Below are positions 25,369-34,875 of a stretch of 64,000 nt of DNA, piece by piece. The DNA lies in the NCBI RefSeq assembly GCF_001655005.1, contig NZ_LXET01000064.1, forward strand, positions 1 to 64,000, given 5' to 3'. Source of the stretch: Hafnia paralvei ATCC 29927. Lineage in GTDB: Bacteria; Pseudomonadota; Gammaproteobacteria; Enterobacterales; Enterobacteriaceae. The notes under the pieces are model-generated. The model did not search any database. It had not been told where the DNA came from and saw only the letters and a program-made list of their open reading frames with translations. A program made the translations under genes and the position numbers. How positions within the stretch are numbered: the stretch's first letter is position 1; each line of letters starts with the position of its first letter.

Positions 25369-26739
25369 TTAACCCGCTTTGACGATATAATTGAACGCGA
25401 CGTTTTTAGGCCGGACTTCCTGTCCCTTCGAGCGATAATAGTGCTCCATTCCGCTGTGATGCCCCTTCAGTCTCCCGCCCGTATTCAAGAACATGTCACT
25501 TTGATCTGCTTGATAACTCAGCAGAGCACGTCTGGCATCGAAGCCACGTCCGTTATCCCAACCGCGAATGAACACACCGCGTAAGTCAGGTAGTACGCAG
25601 CTCGGATAGACGCGCGCGAGTTGAGGGTTAGAACCACAGGCGAAGCTTTGGCCTGCCATAAGGAAATAGCCTGTCGGCGGCGTAGTCGACGGCCACGGGA
25701 TAGGGCTGCCAATAGGATAACTGTCGCCGATTGAGCTCCACACGCGATCCTTACAGATAAGCGGTGCGCCCGCCGCATCATGGCTTATTGCGCCCGTGGC
25801 AGGACATGTCGAACCTATCAGGCTGACTTTATCGAGTTTTAAAATGCCGCCTGCCGATAAGTCTCCCTCAGAGCGAACTTGGCCGCCTCTGAGTTCCCCG
25901 CCGGTGTAAATACCCTTGTTGTTCAGGCTGCGAACCCAACTGCTATCGGACATATAAAACCCACCGCCGTGAGTTTCATTCATCCAACCTTTGCTACCTT
26001 GTGTGGTTATCCAACCCCCAGTGCTTTTGATATCACCGCTAAAGGTCGCGTTTTGACCCGATACCGTTCCTGCTTTATTTAAGTTATTACCATCCATGTC
26101 GATAGCCGTATGCATACGGTTAAAGTCGGGATGGCCGTTGACTGCGTAGCGATAAAGCCTGTCATTACCCTGACCAGATGTGCCCAGCAGGTCTGACGGA
26201 ATGAAGGTGACCAGCGCGCCTTGCTTACTGCTCATGCCATAGTCCGCGAGACTCATTTTCCACCCACCGCCTGCCCCTATCGCCTGATTGTCAGGCCAGA
26301 CATAGCCCCCCAGTCCGGAGATATTGCTGGAAATATGGCGCAGCGCGCCAAAATCCCACGGCGTTCCGCCGGTGGTCATCACAAAGGCCTGCAGCTGGCT
26401 GGCTATTTTTGGGTTGCTGACCACCGCAATAAGATAGTTTTGGTGGTGATCGTTAGCCCCCAATCCTGCGGGAAGATAGCCGCCGTTTTTGAGCGTAGTG
26501 ATGTTGATATAAACAGGTTGTTTGGGCTTAACCTGAGTGGCGAGCGTATCGATATGGTCGCTGATGTAGCGGCGGGCAGCCAGCTGAACAGCATTAAATT
26601 GGCTGGCAGTGACGTCCCATGTTCGCTCTGATAGCTGCTGTGCAATCATCTTAACCCCTCGGGGAGCCGCCATCATCCCGAGCCCTAAAACCAGTGCGAG
26701 CGCTATCAGTTGCGCATTACCTTGGTTGATTCTTTTCAT
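25369..26739 (-). CDS. pilV: PilV tip adhesin/minor pilin with a fixed C terminus
   Basis: Thin-pilus tip protein that selects recipient cells in R64-type liquid mating. The N terminus has a hydrophobic pilin-like segment (LIALALVLGLGMMAAPRG). A conserved middle follows with GGWITTQGSKGWMNETHGGG and YTGGELRGGQVRSEG, typical of R64 PilV. The last 120 residues carry a phage-tail-collar-like segment (PIPWPSTTPPTGYFLMAGQ and LPDLRGVFIRGWDNGRG) ending RPKNVAFNYIVKAG. In R64 the C-terminal exons are switched by a shufflon; here there are no alternative exons, no rci gene and no recognisable sfx sites downstream, so one C terminus is fixed. The start overlaps the upstream gene (ATGA). Confidence 0.88.
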   Translation of the reverse strand: MKRINQGNAQLIALALVLGLGMMAAPRGVKMIAQQLSERTWDVTASQFNAVQLAARRYISDHIDTLATQVKPKQPVYINITTLKNGGYLPAGLGANDHHQNYLIAVVSNPKIASQLQAFVMTTGGTPWDFGALRHISSNISGLGGYVWPDNQAIGAGGGWKMSLADYGMSSKQGALVTFIPSDLLGTSGQGNDRLYRYAVNGHPDFNRMHTAIDMDGNNLNKAGTVSGQNATFSGDIKSTGGWITTQGSKGWMNETHGGGFYMSDSSWVRSLNNKGIYTGGELRGGQVRSEGDLSAGGILKLDKVSLIGSTCPATGAISHDAAGAPLICKDRVWSSIGDSYPIGSPIPWPSTTPPTGYFLMAGQSFACGSNPQLARVYPSCVLPDLRGVFIRGWDNGRGFDARRALLSYQADQSDMFLNTGGRLKGHHSGMEHYYRSKGQEVRPKNVAFNYIVKAG

Positions 26740-27119
26740 TTCGACCTCCCTGCTGAATAGAGTACAAGTTCGTTCTGACCCAAAAACCCATCATCAGGTA
26801 AGCATGCATTTTCGGCTTTACTGTGTGTTTTTGAACGCGCGAAACGTACACCATTGATGATGACGTTTATCTCTTTCAAAGGTGAGCTGGCTAGCTGGCC
26901 GATATATTCGCCACACAGACGTTGATGAACACTTTTGAACGTTAATATCGATTCATTGGTGTTGAGGTTGTAGATGCTTTCTACATGTAGGTTGTTCAAA
27001 TTACTGAGTAGCTCATCTTTTTGAAGATTGAGTAGGTAATAATTAGCGATAGAGCCCACGCCAAGACCCAGCGTGAAGCCGACCAACAACACAAAGAGAG
27101 GCGGCGGTAAGTGCTTCAT
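26736..27119 (-). CDS. Unknown membrane-anchored protein between pilU and pilV
   Basis: A 127-residue protein I do not recognise. It has one N-terminal membrane segment (PLFVLLVGFTLGLGVGSI) followed by a soluble part with two cysteines (RLCGEYIG and NACLPDDG) that could form a disulfide. ATGA overlaps link it to pilU before it and pilV after it, so it is translated with the pilus genes and may be a minor pilin-like or assembly factor. The ORF extends 16 codons further upstream inside pilU, but the coupled ATG is preferred. Confidence 0.72.
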   Translation of the reverse strand: MKHLPPPLFVLLVGFTLGLGVGSIANYYLLNLQKDELLSNLNNLHVESIYNLNTNESILTFKSVHQRLCGEYIGQLASSPLKEINVIINGVRFARSKTHSKAENACLPDDGFLGQNELVLYSAGRSK

Positions 27120-27727
27120 TTTGGGGTGAACTCCACAATAAAGAGGCCGGTCAGTAATGACAGGCACAAATAGGGGGCGAGTGGCTGTGGGCTTTTATTG
27201 AGACTCATCGGCAAAAGCATGAGCAAAAATGCGCCGCCACAGCTGTACAGTGCGGTCGCGGGAGAGAGCCACGCAAAAAGGCCTGCAATAAGATGAACAT
27301 CCCCCAAGCCTAAAACTTCACGTCGGTGGTAGCGTTTGAGGCCCCACCATAGTGTTCCCATCAGACAGAACATGAGGGTGCTACCAAGGACAGCCGATAG
27401 CAGCGATAAGTCGTGCTCAATGGACAGTAACTGCGTGAGCAGACCAATACACCAGAAGGCGTTGGTGAAACGTAACGGCAGCCAGTGTCGAAAGGTATCG
27501 AGCCACAGCAGTGGAAGTAGGGCGGTGAACATGAGCAGCGCGGAGAATTTCTCCTGATAGGTGAGAAATAGGCCGAGCATCAAAAAGACCAGCGATACAG
27601 CGTCGGACAGACGGTCGGGCAATGGGGGCGCGTCATGTTCACGCAAAAATGCGTTAACTTGCCTCCTTTGCAAATAGAGACAAAAACACAACAACGAGAG
27701 AGTGACTATTCCTGACAGCAGGCTCAT
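27116..27727 (-). CDS. pilU: PilU prepilin peptidase
   Basis: An A24-family aspartic peptidase of the inner membrane that cleaves the PilS and probably PilV leaders. It has multiple hydrophobic helices, with the catalytic aspartates in LLWLDTFRHWLP (near residue 78) and EVLGLGDVHLIAGLF (near residue 141). At 203 residues it lacks the N-terminal zinc/methylase domain of PilD, as R64 PilU does. ATGA overlaps on both sides. Confidence 0.87.
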   Translation of the reverse strand: MSLLSGIVTLSLLCFCLYLQRRQVNAFLREHDAPPLPDRLSDAVSLVFLMLGLFLTYQEKFSALLMFTALLPLLWLDTFRHWLPLRFTNAFWCIGLLTQLLSIEHDLSLLSAVLGSTLMFCLMGTLWWGLKRYHRREVLGLGDVHLIAGLFAWLSPATALYSCGGAFLLMLLPMSLNKSPQPLAPYLCLSLLTGLFIVEFTPK

Positions 27728-28197
27728 CCAACCCCCCGTAACCGCTGGTAGATTGTGTATACTTGCCGCGCATAGCGCTGTCTGATGGGAGAATTTTTGT
27801 CCCTGAATCCTGCGTTATACGAGCCCAAACAATCCCACGTAATACCACAGACCTGAAAATGCCTCGCCAGCACCCAAGCGCCCGCCTGAACATTTAGGCA
27901 AGCATTGCTGAGTAGCTCTTGATGGCTGCTAATGATCCCCATCGATATGAGTCGGTTCGCGTTCGCATCATTGATTTGCATCAGCCCATAGTCGCGACTG
28001 GTTGCTTTTCCTTGTTTGTCTCGGTTAACGCCGACAGCTTTGGGATTCAGTGAGCTTTCTTGAATCGCAATGGCCCTCAGCAATAGGGGATCGATGTGAT
28101 AACGCTGTCCCGCCTCAGTAAAACACCAGGCATGAGCCTGAGCCGTTAGACCCAGACTCAATACCAGCAGGAGGAGCGTATTGCGTAAGACAGCCAT
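27724..28197 (-). CDS. pilT: PilT lytic transglycosylase
   Basis: A periplasmic SLT-type muramidase that opens peptidoglycan for pilus assembly; this is the R64 PilT, not the retraction ATPase of that name. It has a signal peptide ending AQAHA, the catalytic glutamate in AIAIQESSLNP (near residue 48), GLMQIN near residue 74, and a terminal SYNAG motif. The 157-residue length is normal. Confidence 0.88.
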   Translation of the reverse strand: MAVLRNTLLLLVLSLGLTAQAHAWCFTEAGQRYHIDPLLLRAIAIQESSLNPKAVGVNRDKQGKATSRDYGLMQINDANANRLISMGIISSHQELLSNACLNVQAGAWVLARHFQVCGITWDCLGSYNAGFRDKNSPIRQRYARQVYTIYQRLRGVG

Positions 28198-28212
28198 GCC
28201 TCCTCCTATCCC

Positions 28213-28809
28213 TTAGTTGTTGGTGGTGAACGCCAGCGTGTTTTGCCCGGTACTCCCGCTGTTAGCGGTGCACTGTTTACCTGCGTTAGCGGCAGATACG
28301 GTGCCGTTGTTTGCGGTGCCGTTAATCGACGTGGTGATAATGCTTGGGGCGCTGCTCATGGATGTGGCGAGCTGTGTACAGGCTTCATACGGAATACCGT
28401 TGTAAGTCAGCGTAAAGGCTGATTTTGCTGAACCGCTGCTGGTCGCAGGAGCCAGCGTGACGGTACCGCCAAAGGAATTTCTTAATGTGGCAGTGCCTGA
28501 CGTTTTGTTGCCATCAATCTTCATTCCCCCGGGTGCGCCGCCAAACTGGATAAGCGTACCGGTCATATCCGCTGCGCCGCTGAAATCATAAATCCCGTCA
28601 GTTTTCAGTCGCGCTCGGGCGTTAGTGATAATGCTCGTCCCGTTGCTGTACTCGGCTTGGACGTTATTGGAATCAGAGATACCCGACCCAAATTTGATGA
28701 CGCTGATGACCATAACGGCGACAACAGCGAGTGTGATGACCAGCGCCAATAAGTTGGCCTCGCCACGGTGAACAGACGCAGGGCATCGGGATAACGTGAT
28801 GTTGTCCAT
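28213..28809 (-). CDS. pilS: PilS major prepilin
   Basis: Major subunit of the thin pilus. A 20-residue leader ends HRG and is followed by EANLLALVITLAVVAVMVIS, the hydrophobic assembly helix. The Gly-Glu junction is the likely PilU cleavage site, somewhat unlike the usual Gly-Phe/Met. The globular part has two cysteines (EACTQ and KQCTA) near the C terminus that can form the pilin D-loop. The 198-residue length fits R64 PilS. Confidence 0.85.
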   Translation of the reverse strand: MDNITLSRCPASVHRGEANLLALVITLAVVAVMVISVIKFGSGISDSNNVQAEYSNGTSIITNARARLKTDGIYDFSGAADMTGTLIQFGGAPGGMKIDGNKTSGTATLRNSFGGTVTLAPATSSGSAKSAFTLTYNGIPYEACTQLATSMSSAPSIITTSINGTANNGTVSAANAGKQCTANSGSTGQNTLAFTTNN

Positions 28810-28838
28810 AAAGGTTCCTTGTTTTTGATTGGATTAAG

Positions 28839-29954
28839 TTATGCGCCGGTGACAGCGCTGAGGTTTTGCGTTGAAACGGCGACGAGCGCCATATACAGGC
28901 CTGACAAAGCGTAAATAATCAGGTTTAACCACCCGGCCAGACTCTTGATGTTGGCCAGCGTTCGGACTAGCTGGTCGTGGGCAAAACTGTCGATGATGGT
29001 TTCCCCCCCGTCCCCTTGCGTGAGGAGTTTGAGGCGGTTGATCGCATCCTTGGAAGGAAACTGATAGCCAGTTTCATACAACGCGTGACCCAGTGAACGA
29101 CCGCTTTTCATCAACCGAGTTGTCGCGTTGAGTCGTTGTCGTAGCCAGAGGGACGCGTGTAGGCTCAATTGCAGTAAGGCGTCTTCTTCTTTCACCTGCG
29201 CGCGGGATAGCGCGGCGAAATTCAGTAGAAATGTTGCCCCCTGAATTTCACGATAAATTGACCAAGGCGGGCATTTATCCATGAAGCGTCGGGCAGGGCC
29301 TGTCAGGTTACCCAAAGACCAGTAAGTCCATGCGGCGATAAAGAGGACCCCAATGAGCCACACGCTGAGGTGTTGACCAAATAAATCAGAAATGCTGGCC
29401 ATCCACATCAGGCTTCCCTGCCATTGGTCTCGCGGCTGTAAGGTTTCCAGTTGCGGAACAAAGTTCCATGACATCATACAGGCCAGTGCTAACAGGCTAA
29501 AAAACAGCAGCAGCGGCTGGGTCAGCCGTTCGATGACCGTTGAGCGAATATCACGGACAGATAACACCAGCTGCTTAGCACGTCTGAGGGCGTCCGCTAA
29601 TTGCTTTTCCTGTACGCCGGATTGAATGATGGCTGCTTCGTTGCGGGGTATCCAGTGGCGAAGTCCCTGATCCAGTGACTTGCCCTGCGTGAGCGATTGG
29701 GCGATATCCTCAAGGCAGTAGACACTGGCACCGGGGCGAAATATCCCTTCTCGTCGATTGGCAGCCATGCCCTTGACGGCATCTTCGAGCTTGACGCTGT
29801 TATCGAGTAAAAAGGCTAAATCCTCATAAATCATTAAGCGATCGCTGGCATTAAAGGTCTTTCGTCCCAGCCAAATCTCAGCCTTTTCCCATCCTTTTTG
29901 TAATGGAGACAGCAGCTGCGCGAGCTGTTTATGGATCGCATCGATATCAAACAT
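28839..29954 (-). CDS. pilR: PilR inner-membrane platform protein
   Basis: A type II secretion F/PilC family protein, the membrane platform on which the PilQ ATPase drives pilin polymerisation. It has two cytoplasmic F domains (about residues 30-130 and 240-330) separated and followed by membrane helices (LLLFFSLLALACMMSWNFV, LIGVLFIAAWTYWSLGN and LIIYALSGLYMALVAV). The ATG at 29954 has GAGG six bases upstream and overlaps the pilQ end. Confidence 0.85.
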   Translation of the reverse strand: MFDIDAIHKQLAQLLSPLQKGWEKAEIWLGRKTFNASDRLMIYEDLAFLLDNSVKLEDAVKGMAANRREGIFRPGASVYCLEDIAQSLTQGKSLDQGLRHWIPRNEAAIIQSGVQEKQLADALRRAKQLVLSVRDIRSTVIERLTQPLLLFFSLLALACMMSWNFVPQLETLQPRDQWQGSLMWMASISDLFGQHLSVWLIGVLFIAAWTYWSLGNLTGPARRFMDKCPPWSIYREIQGATFLLNFAALSRAQVKEEDALLQLSLHASLWLRQRLNATTRLMKSGRSLGHALYETGYQFPSKDAINRLKLLTQGDGGETIIDSFAHDQLVRTLANIKSLAGWLNLIIYALSGLYMALVAVSTQNLSAVTGA

Positions 29955-31446
29955 TGACGGCCTCTTTCGGTAATAGCAGGCGTTTGTCTTCATCCAGTGG
30001 GCAGGTGAAGTGCGCACTGAGGGGATCGACCTGACCGGCGTTTAGATAATGCTGCAGGTGCGCGCGGCGAGTGATGCCCTGCATGTAATGTACCCAGTAA
30101 CTGCGGGTTTGCAGTTTGCCGTGACGCTGGTACATGTCCATAAACATGGCATCGGGTCGGATGACTTCGGCAATAGCGCGGCGTCCAATCACGCCTTTCC
30201 AGCAATCAGGGCAACCGTCAGGATGACGGAATGCAATGTGCTGGGTATCGGTGTGTTCATCCAGCAGATCTTTTTGACTCGGATGCAAGGCGGGCAGCGC
30301 TTGGGTTTTCAGTCGCTCTGCATAAGTCAGTTTGCAACGTGGACAGAGCGCCTGCACCAATCGCTGTGACATCAGCCCCATCATGACCTGTGGATCAATG
30401 ACCAATGAGGCGCTGACACCAAAGGTTTCAATCAAACGGTCGATAATACGGATAGCATCAGGAGTATGGACGGTACTTAGAACGATATGTCCCGTGAGTG
30501 CGGCGATAATACTGGCCATCGCCGAGTTACGGTCACGTTGCTCGCCGACCAAAATCGCATCCGGATCGAGTCGCATTCCGCTGGATAACGCACTGCTCCA
30601 TGCTTGACTCACCGCGTCAGGCTTACTGCGGTCCGCTTTGATCCCGCACTGAACAGCGCCGGGTATTCCGCCTTCAACGGGGTCCTCAAAGGTTAAGAGA
30701 TGTCGGGTGCCGTTGGTGAGTTCCATATACATACGGCACATCGTGCGCAGCGTCGTGGATTTCCCTGAACCGGTGGGACCGGAGATTAACAGCATCCCTT
30801 CGGGCGTCATCAGCATCTGTTCAAGTAGGGCAATCTGCGCAGGAAGAAAACCCAGCTCGGGCAGTGAGGGTGGATTGTCACCGTCATCGGGTATAAGGCG
30901 CATCACGGCTAACAGGCCAAACTCCGTGGGATAGTGCTCATAGCGCGCCCCAAACAGCCCCACCTGACGCAGAAACTCTTTACGCAGACGCGCACTTTGA
31001 GGGCGGTTTGCGTGAAAACTCGGTTCCGCCTCGTCGCACATCGACTGAATGATGGTTGAAGCCAGCGTGTAACCTTCGTCCGGTTCAAGGTGCCCGATCT
31101 CCCCGAGTTCACCGTGAATGCGAAACAGGATTCGGGTCAGTCCGTTTTCACCGATGCGATAATGAATATCAGAGGCGTGTTGTTTTAGCGCGTCACGGTA
31201 ATACGCCAGTACACGGTTTTGTTCCTGAGAGTTATCAACGGCACCTTTGGCCATAGCAGCCTGCGCTTGCGGTCCACTTTGATACTCGCGAAGTTGCTGC
31301 AGAGAGCAGGTCTCGAGGATGAGACCGGAGCCTTCGCGAAGCGTTCGCGCGACAGCGCTCTGCACTTCGGGTAAGGCTGCATGGTCTGCCGACACGTAAA
31401 GCTTATCGTGTGTCTGCCACAGATAGCGTTCTGCCGATTCACTCAT
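29947..31446 (-). CDS. pilQ: PilQ pilus assembly ATPase
   Basis: A GspE/PilB-type hexameric ATPase for thin-pilus extension; the name follows R64 and it is not a secretin. Walker A is GPTGSGKST near residue 230, then FEDPVEG, a Walker B-like DPDAILVGEQRDRN near residue 288 and a His box TGHIVLSTVHTPD. A four-cysteine zinc motif follows (CPRCKLTY and CPDCWKG). GAGGATTAATT before the ATG at 31446 supports the start. Confidence 0.9.
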   Translation of the reverse strand: MSESAERYLWQTHDKLYVSADHAALPEVQSAVARTLREGSGLILETCSLQQLREYQSGPQAQAAMAKGAVDNSQEQNRVLAYYRDALKQHASDIHYRIGENGLTRILFRIHGELGEIGHLEPDEGYTLASTIIQSMCDEAEPSFHANRPQSARLRKEFLRQVGLFGARYEHYPTEFGLLAVMRLIPDDGDNPPSLPELGFLPAQIALLEQMLMTPEGMLLISGPTGSGKSTTLRTMCRMYMELTNGTRHLLTFEDPVEGGIPGAVQCGIKADRSKPDAVSQAWSSALSSGMRLDPDAILVGEQRDRNSAMASIIAALTGHIVLSTVHTPDAIRIIDRLIETFGVSASLVIDPQVMMGLMSQRLVQALCPRCKLTYAERLKTQALPALHPSQKDLLDEHTDTQHIAFRHPDGCPDCWKGVIGRRAIAEVIRPDAMFMDMYQRHGKLQTRSYWVHYMQGITRRAHLQHYLNAGQVDPLSAHFTCPLDEDKRLLLPKEAVNV

Positions 31447-31448
31447 AA

Positions 31449-31964
31449 TTAATCCTCTGCAAAAGCCAGTATCCAAGGCTGCTTGCCTGGTCTGCTGACG
31501 GTGACGGCATCGAAGGAGATTTTCTCGACTTTTAGGTTCGTACCGGGGATAGCGTTGCCGGCTTGAACCATCAGTTGGTTACCCCCGCTGGTTCTGATTA
31601 ACGCGGAGACTGTTTTTCCGGCCCCCGTGATTTGGATTACCAGAGGCGGGGTATCATCTTTTGCCTGTGCTGCCGGCGCAGCTGACTGAGAGGCCGAAGT
31701 ATCATAAGGCAATGGCGCGCTGGCGAGTGTGCGACTGTCGCCATCACTGCCGAGCTTTTGAAGCTCAACGAGCGCTTTATCGCGCAGGAGTTGAGCCTGA
31801 TAGAGCATGGTTTGCGCCTGTATATCTTCCATATTGACAACATTACCGCCCGATGGCGGTGTTGAAACCATCATGGCTTCAGGCGGGGGCGGTGTGGGTT
31901 CAGATGCAGCCAAAACCAGCACGGGAAACAGTGCCAGTGAAACCAGTAGGCTATTTCGCAGCAT
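31449..31964 (-). CDS. pilP: PilP pilus assembly protein
   Basis: A 171-residue periplasmic protein of the thin-pilus system with a signal peptide (LLVSLALFPVLVLA, then ASEPTPPP) and a helical segment rich in Gln/Leu (about residues 50-72). It ends in a small PilP-like beta domain with VEKISFDAVTVSRPGKQPW. It overlaps pilO by 14 bases. Confidence 0.8.
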   Translation of the reverse strand: MLRNSLLVSLALFPVLVLAASEPTPPPPEAMMVSTPPSGGNVVNMEDIQAQTMLYQAQLLRDKALVELQKLGSDGDSRTLASAPLPYDTSASQSAAPAAQAKDDTPPLVIQITGAGKTVSALIRTSGGNQLMVQAGNAIPGTNLKVEKISFDAVTVSRPGKQPWILAFAED

Positions 31965-33231
31965 AGAGATATCCCTCTAGGGTATAAGTCAGTTGACCGT
32001 CACGCTGAGTCAACGAAACCTGCGACAAACGCAGTCCGGTATCATCAAAGTGTTGAGTTAAAAACAGGCGGTCAGGGGGAATGTCGGTGACAAAGGTAAA
32101 CGCATAGGTATTCCACGGGACGTCGATAAGGTTCCCGGCGTCATCACGTAGCGAATTGTCTTGTTTGACGATTTGCAGCGCTGCATTGATGCGTTGAGCG
32201 AAACTGGTGAAGCGCTGCGTTTGTATGGCATTGCTCGGTACGTTTTCCGCCCCTGTGGTTGGCGGGGCGGTGAAGCTGAGCGAAAAACTACCCATATTAG
32301 CCGCACCAGGAATATTAAATTCCGCCGCCACCCCCGGATACCAATGAGGAAGTCGATTGGCAAAATCGGCTACGGTACCCCCTTCAGGTAGCGAGTAGTT
32401 AACTGACAGGCTTCCGATCGGTGTACATTGCGCCTGTGCAAACGTCCAGCCCGCGATAGACAGTGGCAGCGTTTTCCAGTGATTGTGGCACGTTTGTAAT
32501 ACGGTATTAAAACGCGGTAGGTCGGCCCACGGACGATGCCCGTTTTCACTTTTCATTGCCGCTCGCTTTGCTGCCAGTTCGGCCTGCGCCGCCGCAATTT
32601 CTTCCTGTTCCTTGTATTGCTCCCAGTATTGCCAGCTAAAGTGACCGGCAATAATTAGCGCCAAAAGGACAAGCCATAGCATCGCAGCGGCTTTGACATT
32701 GGTCGGCACCAGACGCGGTGTTTTACGTCCTTTCACACGTGCCAATAAGTCATCCAAGCTCGGTGAAGGCTGCGTATTTTCAAGCCCAAAACTGTCAGGC
32801 GCGACGACCTGCCAGCCTGCGGGGGGCAGGGGATTCATCATGATAAAGACATTGATGGCGTTCTTTATCTGCTCGGCTGTGCCGACGATATCGCTCAGTG
32901 GGGAAAGCTGGCCGCCAAGCGTGGCCACAAACCACCATTGCTCCTCCGATAAAGGAATAACGGCGTAGCCGTTTTGTGGCAAATGAGGCAAGAGATGCAA
33001 CGCCAGTGAGCGGTACGGCTGACGGTCACGGGATTCACGAAAGGCCGACAGGACCGTCGTGCCCAGAAGCCATTTTTCACCGCGCCACACCAGGAAATGG
33101 TCAGCACCTTCTGTTTGGGCTTTCTTGCGGGAACGGCGAGTCGACTGGGGTGAAGTGACCTCCCAGTTGAGCCCCGCCACGTAGTGACACTTTTCATGGT
33201 CAACGACGTAAATATTCGGCAGTTTTTCCAT
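31951..33231 (-). CDS. pilO: PilO pilus assembly protein
   Basis: A 426-residue protein of the R64 PilO (PilO2) family with an N-terminal cytoplasmic domain and one membrane segment (AAAMLWLVLLALIIAGHFSW, about residue 185). A coiled coil follows (EQYKEQEEIAAAQAELAAKR), then a periplasmic domain. It is thought to connect the inner-membrane platform with the PilN secretin. Confidence 0.82.
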   Translation of the reverse strand: MEKLPNIYVVDHEKCHYVAGLNWEVTSPQSTRRSRKKAQTEGADHFLVWRGEKWLLGTTVLSAFRESRDRQPYRSLALHLLPHLPQNGYAVIPLSEEQWWFVATLGGQLSPLSDIVGTAEQIKNAINVFIMMNPLPPAGWQVVAPDSFGLENTQPSPSLDDLLARVKGRKTPRLVPTNVKAAAMLWLVLLALIIAGHFSWQYWEQYKEQEEIAAAQAELAAKRAAMKSENGHRPWADLPRFNTVLQTCHNHWKTLPLSIAGWTFAQAQCTPIGSLSVNYSLPEGGTVADFANRLPHWYPGVAAEFNIPGAANMGSFSLSFTAPPTTGAENVPSNAIQTQRFTSFAQRINAALQIVKQDNSLRDDAGNLIDVPWNTYAFTFVTDIPPDRLFLTQHFDDTGLRLSQVSLTQRDGQLTYTLEGYLYAAK

Positions 33232-33235
33232 GAAA

Positions 33236-34861
33236 TTATCCCATTATGATTGGTGTAACGAACATGACCAATTGAGTCCGGTTCTGCTCACCGCTTGCAC
33301 CGCCACCCAGACCAAAGAAGCGTGGTGAGCCAACACCCTGATGATCTGCCGTGGTGTTAAGCTGCTCATAGCCGCTTAATATCAACGTTTGACCTGATTT
33401 CATATTGACGCGCTGCGTGAAGGTTTTGAGACGGGTTTTCATCAGTTCAACAGAACTGTTCTCCCCTTCTTTGACTGTACGCATGGTCGGGTCATCAGAC
33501 ATATTGACGCTGAATTGCAGCTGCATCTGGCTGCTGTCAGGCATCAAATACGGCAGCACCGTCATATTAAAGCCGGTGGTTATCGTTGAACGTGTGGCAG
33601 AAACGCTCGTGCCGACGTTGGCCGTCTGGTCACTGCTAATATCAGAGATATAGTCTTGCTGCAGGGCAACCTGAATAGGAACGGCACTCAGGTTCGTGGT
33701 GAGACTGGATGATTGCGTCGCAACGCTGACTTTGCCTTGTTCTGATAAAGCTTTGACCAGCGCTTTTGTTCCTGCGCCTTTCCCATCGACGATCATCGCA
33801 CCGCCGCTGGAAATCGCGTCGTTAGCGTTGGTGAACGCGTTTGAGAAGGTCGCTTTGACACTACCAAGGCTTAAAACGGCGTCCCAGTCGATGCCGAGCT
33901 GGTCAGTGCGTTTGTTTTCGACGCTGTAGATTTGAACGTTGAGTACAACCTGACGGTTCAACTCACGGTTGCGGCCGTCAATATACTGGCCTATTTGTGA
34001 CAGGACGCGAGAGGTATCGGTAACCGTCAGAACACCCGCTGCGAGATTCATGCGGCCGACACCCGGTGTTAGCATCGACTTCACCGTCGCAGAGACATCA
34101 CCGTACAGGTTTGACTTGATGGACATGTCGGTGGACTGCGAGGTGTTGGAGTCGCCGCTAATCCCGCCGCCGCTACCTCCGCCGCTGCTGCCCGTTGAGG
34201 ATGTTGTGCCACTGACGGTTTTTGAACTGAACCCTGCCTGTGAGTCCATAAACAAAACAGGAAAGTTTTGCGTGTCGAGATAGTAAATCACTATCCGACC
34301 GTCCTCATAACGCCAGGAAAGACCTAGCCGCGCCGTGATATTGTCCAGAAAACCGTCGAGTGACCCTTTCCAGTAAACGCCACGTAGAGAAAGGCCGGCA
34401 CTTGGCCGGGATAGGGACGGTGCAGGCGAACTGCCTCCCATCTGTGCCAGCGGCATCATGCCGTTGGCATCGGGGGCGGGCAAACTGCCCTTGATTTGTT
34501 CTGTTGCGCCGCCTTCCTGTGTTATCTGACGTGCATCCGGTGTGAGTACCACAGAGATATTACAGGTACGGGTAATAAAAGCGCTGATGTCATTAAGAGA
34601 TATGGCACCGGGACGATTAATTGGAATAAGGCAGGCGGGCAGGCGTTCTCTATCGCGTCCTTTGGCGTTAAGAGGAACCGGGTTTATCCACTGACTCGGG
34701 AGCTCACGAACGACATTGCCGCTTTTTAAGGTCTGCAGATGCTTTGTCGTGGTGGTCTCGGTTTCACTGACTTGTTTACCCAGTGAGTCAATTCTGTCTA
34801 ACGTGCTACAGCCGGGGAGCAGGCACGCCATCGCCAACGCAGTGAGCGTTTTTTTCATCAT
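33236..34861 (-). CDS. pilN: PilN outer-membrane secretin lipoprotein
   Basis: Forms the outer-membrane ring through which the thin pilus emerges. The lipobox LLPGC (Cys at about residue 17) begins the mature protein. N domains follow with a Ser/Gly-rich insertion (SSTGSSGGGSGGGISG, about residue 225), then a secretin domain ending GQTLILSGYEQ and TQLVMFVTPIIMG. The 541-residue length fits R64 PilN. Confidence 0.9.
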   Translation of the reverse strand: MMKKTLTALAMACLLPGCSTLDRIDSLGKQVSETETTTTKHLQTLKSGNVVRELPSQWINPVPLNAKGRDRERLPACLIPINRPGAISLNDISAFITRTCNISVVLTPDARQITQEGGATEQIKGSLPAPDANGMMPLAQMGGSSPAPSLSRPSAGLSLRGVYWKGSLDGFLDNITARLGLSWRYEDGRIVIYYLDTQNFPVLFMDSQAGFSSKTVSGTTSSTGSSGGGSGGGISGDSNTSQSTDMSIKSNLYGDVSATVKSMLTPGVGRMNLAAGVLTVTDTSRVLSQIGQYIDGRNRELNRQVVLNVQIYSVENKRTDQLGIDWDAVLSLGSVKATFSNAFTNANDAISSGGAMIVDGKGAGTKALVKALSEQGKVSVATQSSSLTTNLSAVPIQVALQQDYISDISSDQTANVGTSVSATRSTITTGFNMTVLPYLMPDSSQMQLQFSVNMSDDPTMRTVKEGENSSVELMKTRLKTFTQRVNMKSGQTLILSGYEQLNTTADHQGVGSPRFFGLGGGASGEQNRTQLVMFVTPIIMG

Positions 34862-34875
34862 TGGAGTTCTCTTAT

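Noticed and set aside
25300..25370. Shufflon recombination sites after pilV
   Set aside because: No sfx-like repeat and no inverted PilV ends were seen; traH begins directly after.
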